Assembly (NCBI GenBank): GCA_963169105.1 | Contig: OY720639.1 | Coordinates: 53,425,848 to 53,489,847, forward strand | Direction of reading: 5' to 3' | DNA from: Ceriagrion tenellum | Taxonomy: Eukaryota > Arthropoda > Insecta > Odonata > Coenagrionidae | DNA length: 64,000 nt | Part shown: in pieces, positions 48,232-59,290 of the stretch | Layout: the number at the start of each line of letters is the position of its first letter | Position numbering within the stretch: position 1 is the first letter of the stretch | Translations under genes and position numbers: made by a program | The notes under the pieces: model-generated | Told to the model about the DNA's origin: nothing | Databases searched by the model: none | What the model saw: only the letters and a program-made list of their open reading frames with translations

Positions 48232-50149
48232 GTAAGAGCGGCTGAGAAAACAATAGGAGCAGCAGAATTGACGAGGGTAAAGAAGCAGTGAGTTACGGAA
48301 GAAATGATTCGGAAAATGGAGGAGAGAAGGAATTGGAAAAATGTCAACACCGACCAGGGTAGGGCAAAATACAAGGAGCTAAATAATCAAATACGGCGAA
48401 TAACCAATTGGGGGAAGGAAAATTGGTGGAGAAGGCAATGCGAGGAAATGGAGAAACTGCAAAAGGAAGGGGAAGTGGGCGCGTTACACACTAGGGTAAA
48501 ATTGCTACCGGGAGGTAAGAGAGGGCAAACGGTACCAAAGATTAAGGACAAGAGAGGTAGAATGTTAACCGAGCAGGAAGATATCCTAGAAAGATGGCTA
48601 GAATACGTGGAGGAGCTATATGACAGCGATAGTAGACCAATTAGTGTAGATGTCGAGGATGAGGGAAACCTAGATGAAGATAACCTCGGGCCAAAAATTC
48701 TCGACAGTGAAATAGAGAAAGCATTAAAAGAGATGAAGGTAAGAAAAGCTGTAGGAGTAGATAACATACCCTCGTAATTGCTAAAGAGCCTAGGAAGTAA
48801 AGGTAGGCAAGCTTTGTTCGAACTCATGCGCAGGATCTACGAAGGAGTATGGCCAGATGACTTTGTGAAAACAGTATTGATCCCTATCCCGAAAAAGAAA
48901 AATGCATCAGAATGCGAGGACTACAGAACAACTAGTTTAATTTCACACGCAGCCAAAGTTTTACTTCGAATTATCAATAGAAGGTTGGAGAGTAAGGCCA
49001 AAAACTGCTTAGGCGATGACCAGTTTGGGTTCAGGAAGGGAAGGTCAACTCGGGATACAATAGCGGTGATGAGAACACTTAAGGAAAGAAACATAGAGTA
49101 TAATCAGGACGTTTTCGCATGCTTTATTGATTTTGAAAAGGCTTTCGACAGAGTAAACTGGAATAAACTAACGGAGATACTGGAGAAAATGGGAATAGAT
49201 TGGCGAGACAGGAGACTAATTCGAAACTTATACATGACGCAAGGGCGCAGGTGAGGGTGGCTGATGGTGAATCAGGGTGGGCAACTCTAGGTCTCGGGGT
49301 GAGGCAAGGGTGTCCGTTGTCGCAGTGGCTTTTCAACATTTATGCTGAGGAAATGGTAAGACAGGCATGGGAAGAACTTGAGGTTGGAGTCAAAGTAGGA
49401 GGGCATCTTATAAAATCGGTTAGATTCGCGGACGATCAGGCACTGGTTAGTGGCTCTTCGAAGATACTACAAGCTTTGGTAGATGCTTTAGATATGTAGT
49501 GCGGGATATTCGGAATAAAGATAAATCATAAGAAAACAAAAGTAATGAGATTCTCTAGGACGAAGAAAACGAAGCTTGTGATTAAAGTTGGAGGACACAA
49601 ACTAGAGCAAGAAGAACAGTTTAAGTACTTAGGTAGCACACTAGAGGAAAATGGGCATAGTAGTAAAGACATACGGAAGAGAATAGCGCTAGCTAAGGAG
49701 GCGTTAAGTAACAGAAGAGAGCTGATGACGGGGACACTGGGTAAGGATGTGAAGAAGAGGCTGGTGAAGAGTTTGGTATGGAGTGTAGCGTTGTATGGGG
49801 CAGAAACGAGGACCCTGAGAAAGGAGGACGAGAATAGGCTGCAGGCATTTGAGATTTGGGTGTGGAGAAGGATGGAGAATGTAGGTGGACGGAAAGGAAG
49901 ACTAACGAGGAAGTGCTGGAGATGGTGGGCGAGGAAAGGAATCTTTTGAATGAAATCCGGGAAAGGCAGGGTAGATGGCTGAAGGAGGTAATAAAGGGTG
50001 AGGGTTTGCTGAAGAGTGGGATAGAGGGAGGGATGTTGGGCAAGCGGGGAAGGGGAAGAAAGAGAATACTACCACCGCTCGGCGCAGCCTCGAGCTACGT
50101 GTTAGGAAAGGAGGCTAGGCAGGCTTTAATTTGTGCAAGTTATCCATAA
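48232..50149 (+). mobile_element. RTE-like non-LTR retrotransposon, 5'-truncated, decayed
   Basis: A LINE remnant that covers the linker and whole RT with C-terminus but lacks the endonuclease. It begins with KTIGAAELTRVKKQ and MEERRNWKNVN, typical of the segment before the RT of RTE/BovB-like elements, and ends with GKRGRGRKRI and a short frame to 50149. The adjoining 3' UTR is short. Four breaks are visible. Related C-terminal pieces are at 55935-56840 and 62575-62925. Confidence 0.85.
48304..50149 (+). pseudogene. RTE-like reverse transcriptase, broken
   Basis: Blocks in order: KMKVRKAVGVD-type fingers motif near 48735 (broken by a TAA at 48776); VLIPIPKKKNASECEDYR (48870-48925); DDQFGFRKGRSTRDTI (49015-49060); FIDFEKAFDRVNW with the first catalytic Asp (49120-49160); a frameshift near 49245; GVRQGCPLSQWLFNIYAEEM (about 49298-49355); RFADDQAL, the catalytic FADD at 49425-49436; an in-frame TAG at 49498; KYLGSTLEE (49620s); ALYGAETRTLRKED and AFEIWVWRRM (49790-49875); a frameshift near 49890. 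The FADDQ form and YGAET/WVWRRM blocks point to the RTE/BovB-like group. All catalytic residues are still readable. Confidence 0.85.
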
Positions 50150-50193
50150 CGGAGAAATGAAATGAATTTTTTGAATCCACTTGAGATACATTA

Positions 50194-50275
50194 GCAAGAC
50201 CCGGGTTTTGACACCTCGTGCCATCGCCAGAACCTGTGTCGAAACCTGCGTCTTGTTATTAAATGTCCGGTGGAT
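50194..50275. mobile_element. Head-to-head PLE-like motif pair
   Basis: Plus strand half (50231-50266): AACCTGTGTCGAAACCTGCG then TCTTGTTATTAAATG. Minus strand half (50230-50194): CTGGCGATGGCACGAGGTGT, then CAAAACCCGGGTCTTG. The halves share TGTC(G/A)AAACC(T/C)G(C/G)GTCTTG and point away from a common centre. The minus half keeps a GGCAC-GAG-GTGTC hairpin before AAAA, a decayed hammerhead-like arrangement. It sits 45 bases after the RTE remnant. Confidence 0.5.
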
Positions 50276-51060
50276 TTAACAAGCCATTTTATTTCTCCGT
50301 ACTTTGTTTGTACACAGAGCTTTATTCTAATGCAAACCTTTATCACCACATTATCGCTACCGCATTACTAAATACCTCACGTGAATCATCGCCAAAAATA
50401 ACTTGCAAATGTGAATGAGCGAAAGGGTAAGGAATGCGATTACATTGTTAACCAGGGCCGCCTTCCAGGCCGGCTTGGGCAGGCGCCGAGCGCAGGGGGC
50501 CCGAGCCATGACCACCTAAACTACACTAGTATTGTTTATTCCCATCCCGCTGATGCTTCTCGTCCACTATTCTTTGTTATTGACTCTGTGCACATTTTCA
50601 AGTGCATTAGAAATAATTGGTTAAATCAAAAGAATGAAGGAGTCTGCATGCATTTTCCTGATTTGTGCAAACAGAACCAAAAACATTAATTGTACCTTGT
50701 TATGCGAGTGCTCTATGGCGCAAAGTAGATACGAATATGAATGATTTTCTCCTGCTATTTGGCTTAAGATGCCCTTTAACTTTCGCAGTATCGAAATTAT
50801 ATATAAAATCTTAACATTTTAAGCAGAGAATTAGCACTCACAGTGAAGTTCATTTGCCGCGGTCATGAGCGTTTTACCAGAGAGAGCTCTTCCTGGCTGC
50901 TATGCGACGCTCGGCCCCTAGCGCGTGACGTCACAAAACACCGCCTAGGCCTTGTACTCTCGGTGGTCATGCCCGAGCGGGTGTACGCGGCAACACAGCA
51001 CCGATTCGGCTAGGCGTTTCGCCTAACGGGACCTCTCACTTCGTCCATTATAAATATCAC
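50276..51060. other. Spacer with a GC-rich CpG patch
   Basis: At 50454 the sequence CAGGGCCGCCTTCCAGGC resembles a hAT terminus, but no matching right end was found. At 50840-51060 a GC-rich block holds TGACGTCA (50926-50933), a full CRE palindrome, and a hairpin TAGGCG-TTT-CGCCTA near 51013-51027. It may be a regulatory patch or a piece of a DNA element. No gene is seen. Confidence 0.35.
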
Positions 51061-53034
51061 GCGATTTAAATTAAACGCGCTTATCAATGTGTTGGACAAT
51101 AACATATTGGAAATGTTCAAGGCATGCCAATTGCAACGAGACCAAGAACGAAGTCTTACGATGCCCCAGTTTTGAAATGCAATAACTTTAAAAAATTAAT
51201 AATAACTTTCTTTCTATGAAACATACATAGCTCCAACTCGCATAATCTATAGCAAACATATCTATCCTCCATTTACATCAATATAGTTGACATTGAAGAT
51301 CTTGTGTTTGAGTTACAAAGTATCAAAGTCGGAGCTTTTCCCGCGCGCCGTAAATAACTGGTACTTTTTACGTTATAACTGTAGTAAAAAATATAAAAAT
51401 TCATCAAAAAAAAATAAAATTTACTATTACATAACGTAGAAATGAATGAGAAAAATGATGGTGTCATTATTTTCTCTGTAAGTCTTTTCGTTAACTTTTT
51501 ATTTGTACCCAAACTCGAGTGCACATAATTTCTGCACCGACAGTAGGTTTCATGGACGGGATGAAGAAGGGTAGATCTTATACAGAGGCAAAAAAGGATA
51601 TAGTAGAGGGAGATAGGCCCCGGAATGTGTAAAAGGCCGGGAGCGGATTCTCTGACATTCAACAAAACCTACCTTTACCGGTAGAATACATAATAATAAT
51701 AATAAAATACAATAAAATAAAAAAATAAGTACATGAATCACTCAGGAAAAATACAACTTTTTAGGCTCCATTAAAAAATACGAAATTTTTTTTTTTTAGG
51801 GTCACTAAAGGGTCAGATGTAAAATCAGCATCTTTATAATTAATCAAAAATTCATTAGCTAAACTCGGTAGAAAATCATTTTGAATTAATTTGATCCATG
51901 GAATTCAATAGGTTAAATTAATGCCAATCATAAAAATCGATTCATAAACATGTGCATTATTTACATTAGTGGAATTAAATTATTGTTTAATAACTTAAGA
52001 TGGAAGATGGGAATGATATTCTGAAATGCGGTAATAACGAGGGGATGGAGCCAAAAAGTTCAAGAACCACCGACCTCGAGTATTCGTCTGCATCTGTTCA
52101 CTGAGTTCTCTCTTCTCCCAGCGGTGAATTCATCTTACTTTTTAATCCTCTCTTAGACATTTTGGACATTTGCGCTGACTAAAGGTTTACCGAGTTTCGA
52201 TAAGTTAGCATTTATATCTACTCAACATGTTCACCACAGTTAAAATTATGAACATAGTACGAGCCACGTCTAACATTATAAACTATAGTGAACGGTGGGA
52301 ACTGAGCAAAATAAGGTTGAGAACCACAAGTCTAGACTGAGGACGGAGAGAAAAACCTTAAGGTGTACGTTTTGTTCCCCGAAGAGTAGACGAGGAAAAT
52401 AAAAAAACTTTGCGAGGGCGAGAATAAAAGACAATGGACTCGGGGGAAATAAATACGACAGGTATTTCCGTTCGGAGTCCTCAACACAAACGATTAAGCG
52501 AGACAAATCTCTGCACTCCCAGGCAGTCTCCCCTTCCTTTCATACCCAGGCGTGCGAATTTTTCCTCGCCGTAAACGGTCGTTTCGCTCCTGCCGAATAA
52601 TGGGCGCGATGTAACGCGAACCCACTGTCAAGGTCAAAACGCCGGGTTGGCATCGCTACTGAACGATTCTCCCATTTTGAGTCATGCTTCAACGCTGAAT
52701 AATTTCGTTCCCCACCTAATCGAGCAATAACCTTATCATGATGAAGACCCTTTCACACGATTACCGGCTTTAAGACCTAGTATGCTAGACTGTGCTTGAC
52801 ATGGAGGACGAAATGGGGCGACCTTTTAGGTGGTTGGAGTTCTAATGGAAAGCAATTGAGTGCACATGTTTATAACTTTTCACGTAGTTCGGAAAATTAA
52901 ACGCGTAGTAATATAAATGATGCAAGAATTATAATTGGAAATTTTCACATCAATAAAAGCATTCTTATGACTTGGTTTTATAGCGCGAAATTTGAAATGT
53001 AAGCAATAATCATACAAAATGACGTGTTTTCTCT
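51061..53034. other. Unassigned AT-rich stretch
   Basis: Contains an AATAAT microsatellite (51691-51708), a poly-T run (51787-51800) and no recognised gene. The 130-codon minus frame at 51273-51665 is hydrophobic and low-information. Confidence 0.4.
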
Positions 53035-53075
53035 TCGGCATGATACCTTGATAATCATAAGGAGCCATTTAAGTA
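53035..53075 (+). repeat. Short dispersed repeat W, copy 1
   Basis: TTCGGCATGATACCTTGATA, then ATCATAAGGAGCCATTTAAG matches 61540-61582 (TTCGGCATGATGCCTTGATA, then TTTAATAGGGACCATTATAA). Unidentified. Confidence 0.5.
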
Positions 53076-53613
53076 ACGAAAAGTGTATCATTTCGCGTTT
53101 TCGCGGAATGAATTTCACAATACTTATTTGATGTCGTAGGAATCCAATCAATATGAAATCAAACGTTAACATTTCTCTGCATGTTCATTGGGGACTCATT
53201 TTGTGCCACAGATGGTTTTATCAATTGTTTTCAATTTTGAATGCCTGATTTACAATCCATACCACCCACAGAAGTCACAAACGATTTAGTGCACGATTTA
53301 CATTGTAAAACCAATCAAAAAAGACGGGGACTGCGAATGGGAAAATCGTGGATAAAAGTTTTAAAATTCGGATTCCTCGCGCAATCAAAAAGAGTGTCAG
53401 CACAATTACGACCCTTAACAGACATTACAAGTAAGACAGAACACTAAAGAATCCGATAGGATTTTGCGTACATTTTACGTTTATTTTACACGCCAACTTT
53501 TGCGATATCCTTGTATTGCCATACTATATGCAATTCGTTCGTCAAAACATGAGACTTATGACAGATCACCACTAAGCGAGTGGATGTTTATATATCTTTC
53601 GTAAACAAGGAAA

Positions 53614-53664
53614 CTCTAAAGCTGCATGCGCATTGAATCACTCTAAAGCTGGATGCGCATTGAA
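53614..53664 (+). repeat. 27-bp tandem duplication
   Basis: CTCTAAAGCTG(C/G)ATGCGCATTGAA occurs twice in direct succession (53614 and 53641) with one base difference. Confidence 0.9.
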
Positions 53665-54334
53665 GCGGGCAATGAAAGAAAAAAAGTTTCCAATATATGG
53701 ATTTTCAACAAATGAAAAACCAAGAGAAGATTAGTATTACAATTCGGAACGCTCTTCTTTTCGCAAGTCAGCATCTAAGTTACGAGTAATATCTCGAAAC
53801 TGATGCCAGAACCTTACTCATACTTCTAAAATAATAGCAAAGGATTAACAAGCATAGAGACATGTAGCCTTCATATGACAACTATATGAAAATAATTATC
53901 ATTCAAAGAAACGCCTCTAGTCAAACTTTCCAGACTTAACAAGCTCGAAATGCCAACAACCAAAACAATACAAAATCGAGGGTAGCAAAATTTACGTAAG
54001 CAATGAGACCGAAGTTCAAGCAAAGTATACTAAATTTATTTATACATGAAAGTTCGATAGATCATCCATCGTGCTCAGAGAACCTTACTTCAGCTGAACT
54101 TACTTGAACTGATGGGGAGCAATACCGGAAGGCGTCAGATAGCCTTGAACGTTTCTGCGGTGAGATCTTGCACTTCATTTCCCATTCTCGTGATACTGAG
54201 TGGTACCGCGGGACCACAAGATAGACGATACACGAAGAGGTATCGGTTTCCCCACCTTCATTGCACAAGGCGTCGGACGATCAGCCGACACAGTGAGACT
54301 GCTCGCAGGCACCTCGATAACAATGGAATACGTC

Positions 54335-54425
54335 GAAGGCTTCAGCCTCTAACTTTGGGTAGCTTGAGCGAGAGATATTTTCCTAGTCATGATAAGGACC
54401 ATGTGGGAACTGTACTTTTTAATTT
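54335..54425 (+). repeat. Dispersed repeat Z, copy 2
   Basis: Counterpart of 36055-36165. The GC-richer stretch just before it (54061-54330) gives a 133-codon plus frame (54112-54513, from a true ATG) running through the repeat; it shows no domain I know and is probably not a gene. Confidence 0.45.
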
Positions 54426-54529
54426 CAGTAGCCGTATGAAACATGAAGTAAATCATCGCGACACTAACAGTGCACTAATATACTTTGATGTTACAGAAAT
54501 TCTCATTTTTTAATAAAATATCAGAATGT

Positions 54530-54920
54530 CTTTAAATTGAATCATTTTTTCGCGCGGTACGTTAAAAACTCTTTCTCCACGGAAGGTTTCTTTGCGATTC
54601 TGACAAAATAATGCAATGTCTGATGACTTATTTTTTTAATGGTTGAGAAAGCATATAAACCACACACTTTCAATTTTCCAAGAGATTTAGGTGGTATATA
54701 TATCTCATTATTTAAATAATTTATTTCTGGAGTGCATACACATATTATTTCCCAAGTTCAATGGCTAGTATTTTCGGCAAATACCTCGGAAAGTAGTGCG
54801 GAAAGAGGCCGATATTTTGGTACTTTTGGAAGGGTGAGATATTTTCCTTTAAAATGGGACTGAATTCATTGATTGGTTGATGAAATGATATCTCATTCAA
54901 ACTACTAAAAGGAATTAAAA
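54530..54920 (+). repeat. Dispersed repeat Y, copy 3
   Basis: Best preserved partner of 18905-19300. The end block GATATTTTGGTACTTTTGGA with AGGGTGAGATATT is 54813-54843. Confidence 0.65.
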
Positions 54921-55039
54921 ATTTTGAAGGGAAAAGTCTGGTGCTTATACAAGATAACTACATTGTGCCGAGCACGCTTTCAATGCTTTAAGTAGTTTAA
55001 GCGAAATGCATCCCCACCTATTTTAATTCGACCAAATTT

Positions 55040-55400
55040 GAATTGTATTTTTAAAATTTATAGTTATAAGAAGCAGGAAATAAGTGTAGTAATGTTACAG
55101 ACGCATAAAATTTGTTGTCATAATTTAACCTCTCATTAATGAACCAAATATGTAAGTTTCAAGCTTCAACTTGACTTTTTTAAAGTGTAACATGCAAGAA
55201 AATCCTTCACAAACAAAAGTTTTTTTGCCACTGCAAAAAAAGTATTTCGGAGAGTAATAAATATTTTTTGATGATTTTTTCCATATAGTTTCTTGCGTAC
55301 TTAACTGAAATAGGTCTCCTTCAGCTGAAATACAAGAACTCGCGCCGTGACCAAAAATTAATACATCATTACACTCCTTTTGAAAGGCCCCAAATAACAA
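55040..55400 (+). repeat. Dispersed repeat Y, copy 4
   Basis: Partner of 47400-47780. It lies 120 bases after copy 3 on the same strand, so copies 3 and 4 may be one interrupted or tandem insertion. Confidence 0.55.
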
Positions 55401-55934
55401 AAAGAACACGGAAGAATGTTTGAAATAGGAAGGTAAATGGAGGGAGGGGAACTTTAAGCCCTTGAGAGGGATTAAAAATTAAAACAAAATAAAGAACTAC
55501 CTGGGGTTCACCAGGCGCCCTGCGAGTTCAGAAGCAGTGGATACAGCGGAAATTGTGAATCGATGAGCGAAGAGTAAGATAATTGTCTAAGTAATCATTT
55601 TTTGTATGTAAAAAAAGTAAAAAATAGATTTCGAACCACATTTCGTATGAATGCGGGCGTTTATGCTTTGGGATTCACGATACAGGCAGCGATGGAAATG
55701 ATATAAAAATTATATTTCAAAATGTATTTTCAAAAATATTGTCTGCAGCACTAATAATCGCATGAAATGTAAGATTACGCATTCAGAATTAAATCTGGAC
55801 CAATGAAATCGAATTTTTACGTAATACATGTCATGTGCCATAGGAATACGAGGTAATATAGCAATGAATTGCCAAAAAAACAAGTCCTTACGGTTCAATG
55901 TTACCACTTTTGTTTGCGTATCTAGGAAGTCTTT
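55401..55934. other. Unassigned spacer
   Basis: AT-rich; nothing recognised. Confidence 0.4.
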
Positions 55935-56840
55935 CGGAGAATAGGTCTAATGGTAGGGACATAAGATGGAGATTTGACATAGCTTAAGACGCGATTCAAA
56001 AAGGAGGGAATACATGAGGGGTGGGGGTGAGTAGAGACGTCAAAAAAAGGCAGGTGAAAACTATGATATGGACCTGGGTACTCTCGGGGGCGGAGATCTA
56101 ATCATTGCGGAGCGAGGATGTACGTAGTCTCGAGGTGTTTGAGATGTGGAATTGGAGATGGATGGAGAGGGTGAGCTGTGCAGCGAGAAAGTCCAACGAG
56201 AAGGTTTCGCATGTGGTTGGGGAGGAGAGGAGAATAGTGGCGGTCGTTCAGAATAGAGGTGGGTCGTTCGCGATTTTTGGTAACACTTTTCTTTTCGGAC
56301 TTATCGCTTCAGAATAAATTCCTTATGGTGCATTAATAAACCTTTCTATGAATCATTTTTTAAAAGTTGCTAATTAGATTTTTATGATCATTTATTCAAT
56401 ATTGTAGAACGCTGTGTTTACAGTATAAAATTATTTCTCGTTTCTGATTTTATTTTTTTTAAATTCTAAGTACATATTGATAATAGCAATAAACGATCAG
56501 TATTAAAAAAGGAATGGTGAACGAGTAAGAGGGAACGGGTCCAGAGTTTACGAGTTCCCAAAAATGAACGAGTTTGCCCGTCTCTAGTTCGGAGGAGGCA
56601 GAAGAGATGGATGGAGGACGTATTGAAAGGAGAGGGAACGCTGCAGAGGGAAATAGAGGGGAAAGCAATGAGGAAAAGGAAAGAAGAGGATACAAATTCG
56701 AAGGAAGAGGATGACGAAATGAAGAATTCAAGAGGGTCATCCCTAGGAGCCAAAATGGAACGATGTTCCAGTAGGATAAAAACGGTCCCAAAACCTACCA
56801 ATCAGCTGGTAGAATACTCGAAATGCATGAATCGATAGAC
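55935..56840 (+). mobile_element. RTE-like LINE C-terminal fragment, split by a MITE
   Basis: Left part (to 56253) reads in broken frames DVKKRQVKTMIW, then SEDVRSLEVFEMWNWRWMER and KSNEKVSHVVGEERR, collinear with 49680-49950 of the longer RTE copy. Right part (from 56587) continues RRRQKRWMEDVLKGEGTL and GKAMRKRKEED, collinear with 49960-50060. The break between them is exactly the 333-bp segment 56254-56586. This is a decayed RT C-terminus only; no palm motifs are present. Confidence 0.8.
56254..56586. mobile_element. hAT-type MITE inserted in the RTE remnant
   Basis: Left end TAGAGGTGGG (56254-56263), right end CCCGTCTCTA (56577-56586). The inverted termini continue with GTTC and ATTTTTGG blocks on both sides. 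The flanks are GTTCAGAA (56246-56253) and GTTCGGAG (56587-56594), an 8-bp duplication with two changes. Removing one flank copy and the insert restores collinearity with the related RTE copy. Length 333 bp, no coding capacity. 8-bp duplications and TAGAGRTGGG-like ends are hAT traits. Confidence 0.8.
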
Positions 56841-58379
56841 ATTACTAATGAGAACGCGTATTCATAGTTTCACGCACATCTGTTCACAAGTACAAAAAAT
56901 CCTACCAACCACCTTCAAGGCTTGCACACAGCTAGGCGAATGAGGTTCACCGTTCGGACTGTAGTGACTCGGCGTCTCTGCGCCCGCACTCGTATACTTT
57001 CCTACGATCGCCGGTGAGCTTGAAGGAAACACGAGAAAATGATACGTGAATATGAGAGATGGGAAGAGAGAAGAGGTGTACGGGCGAGGAACCACGGAGA
57101 GGGGAAGTGGGAGGAAATGGAGGGGGCGGGGAAGATATGTATATTTTTTTAACCCCACCATTTCCGGTGGCGGACCTCTTGGAACCAGTTGAGTCGCCAG
57201 TAATTGGCGACGGGAACAGCAGGGAAACTCCCCTCCCCCCAACCCCTTTTCCCTCCCGAGCACCATGAAAATTTACTCACACAGGAAAAAAATTCTCGAC
57301 CGCCCTGGAATACGCCTGGAGACCGAACGGCCGAGGAGTCGGGGGCCGGGTCACCCAATGAAAATATTTATCCTCTGATCCTTTGGGATATAAACCACGG
57401 CACCATCCACTATGCATGACAGCCGGAAAGCCAGAGGTCGGTTCCCATAACAAAAATATTTATAAATCCGTTCGGGAGTGAACCAATGCTTCCTCTGCAA
57501 CGAATGAATGAAAATAAAAATACTGTACAAAATACTGTGTCAGTTTCACTTATTATTTTAGAATGAAGTCGTTATCAGTAACCTTGGTATTTTTTTAACA
57601 TTGCACATTGAAAGTAAGCATTCAGTTCTTGCTTTGGCTAACAGACTAGGCATTGGAATCTATGTTAAAGGAAAATGTAATCGACGGGGTAGAGAAATAA
57701 CGTCACGGGTCACGTGGCCGCATAGATTACGGGAAACAACGACCGGCAGCAATTCGCTCTTACTGGAATCAACGAGCTGCGTGATCATTTGAGCACTAAA
57801 CAATAGTGATAGCAAATTTAAGTTAACATATCATAAATATTGTGCATTCTCGCCAGAATAATGCCATTATGTCCAAAACATCAACACCAATATTCCACTA
57901 TTATAGTGGGTGCCTACGAAAAAATTACAGCGCGGCTAGTTCGGTGTTCTTTGAAAATGTCCAATGTAAACATCTTTGAGTTTAAAGTTGGGCTTAACCC
58001 CGTGGACTGTAGCGCTCAGCGCTCGCATACGGATACCTCTGACATTACATGCACGGTACCTGTGAGGACACGCTGGCCCTTAAAGCCCACATGAAATTCG
58101 AAAGTATTCCAATTGCGACATTTTCTTCGAACTCAGCAAAGTCAACCATAAAGCAAACAACCATAACAGTACGCTTCAACAGTAATATTATCTTGTTCCA
58201 GAATATAAAGAATGTCCCTACCTTCCATATTTGGCAATCGCGGGTTAATACGCTGAAGAGAAAGAGAATGACGATTATATTAACTCGGAACGTAGAATTT
58301 CAAGCGCCTAAGAGGGCGTCTATTTTCTACTAAAAGGAAATTTGAGTCCAGCAAGATATCCAGGCTAAAAGCTTGAAAT
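56841..58379. other. Unassigned stretch with a GC-rich patch
   Basis: Around 57050-57350 GC-rich and CpG-containing sequence includes an inverted pair GTCGCCA-GTAATT-GGCGAC (57192-57211) and, on the minus strand, a donor-like TTCCTGTGTGAGTAAA near 57280. Overlapping frames on both strands are not recognised. No exon is supported. Confidence 0.35.
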
Positions 58380-58815
58380 GACTGAAGACCTCTATTTCAA
58401 AATATATCAAGAGAGTAGAATTATTTAGAAGTGCAGCTTGGACTATGACTGCACAAGAACAAAGAAGGTAGGAAGCAATGGAGATGTGAATTTACTGAAG
58501 AATGTAGTAGAACAATAGATGCATAGAATTACCAAAGGAGTCCAAGGTAGATTTGGTGAGAAAGACGTTTGATGAAAACTCAGGAAAATAGAGATATCTA
58601 ACTTTTTGGAAACACTATTCAGTCAGTAAGCAATATTCTAAAAACAGCACTAGAAATAGAAATGAATGGGAAGAATTATAGGGGAACACCAAAGGTTGAG
58701 TACGCCAGGAAAAAAGGAGGGACGTTAAAAGTTAAGGATTATGAAGAAGTGCAGCGGTTTGCTGAAGATCGTAGTGGAGAGCAACAGGCAACCAATTTCC
58801 GGATAAACAACTGAT
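58380..58815 (+). mobile_element. LINE C-terminal tail fragment, heavily decayed
   Basis: The last part translates as EYARKKGGTLKVKDYEEVQR then FAEDRSGEQQATNF and a stop. The pattern KV-DYEEV-RLAEDR-W-ATNQ is the common end of LINE polyproteins in insects; the Trp is lost here. Upstream sequence to about 58380 is broken in all frames but has compatible basic blocks. Confidence 0.55.
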
Positions 58816-58882
58816 GATTATGCAATTCAATTTTATGATGCCTAAGATATATTTTCTGCGAAGGAGTGTTTTTGAGCTAGAT

Positions 58883-59290
58883 AAAAACGCATTGCGTCTC
58901 ATTGTGTCCTTATTTACTTCAACAGCCAGTCCCCGCGTTTTAAGCTAACACCATCCTAGGTGAAAATCTGGACCAATTCCCAATTATAAGCAGCCCAACA
59001 TGCGGTAAGGAAGACGGCAAAATCCTGGCTCCATAAGGAGGCACACCACCAGTAGATGGCACACCACCCTCAGCAGTATAAACAGCCCTCTACCTACTGA
59101 TGCTACACGTGGAACTTCTACACTCGCTACATCCTGTGGAATGGGCGGCGATTGATGACTGCGTCCGTCATGGCCCCAGTGTGGCCTTCGTCTCAATGAT
59201 AAGTCACAGAGATTGAAAGAACGCAAAAAAATAGTTACAAAGAAAATATATAAAACGTATTGCGTCTTTAAATATTTACTTCAACAGCTA
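58883..59290 (+). repeat. Segment bounded by direct repeats
   Basis: AAAACG(C/T)ATTGCGTCT and then TATTTACTTCAACAGC(C/T)A occur at 58883-58927 and 59252-59290. Between them lie about 325 bp that are GC-richer than the flanks and open on the minus strand (80 codons, RRRPHWGHDGRSHQSPP). It may be a duplication with an intervening insert, or a small terminal-repeat element. Confidence 0.5.

Noticed and set aside
51273..51665. 130-codon minus frame with hydrophobic stretches
   Set aside because: AT-rich sequence readily gives Phe/Leu/Ile/Tyr runs; no signal or domain pattern.
54112..54513. 133-codon ATG frame
   Set aside because: It runs through repeat Z into AT-rich sequence. Composition is not protein-like and nothing is recognised.
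56459..56801. Two overlapping minus frames of about 110 codons
   Set aside because: They lie antisense to the RTE fragment and across the MITE boundary, so they are shadows.
57190..57360. A coding exon with a donor on the minus strand near 57280
   Set aside because: No frame leading to the donor resembles a known protein and none starts with ATG; the GC-rich composition alone is not enough.
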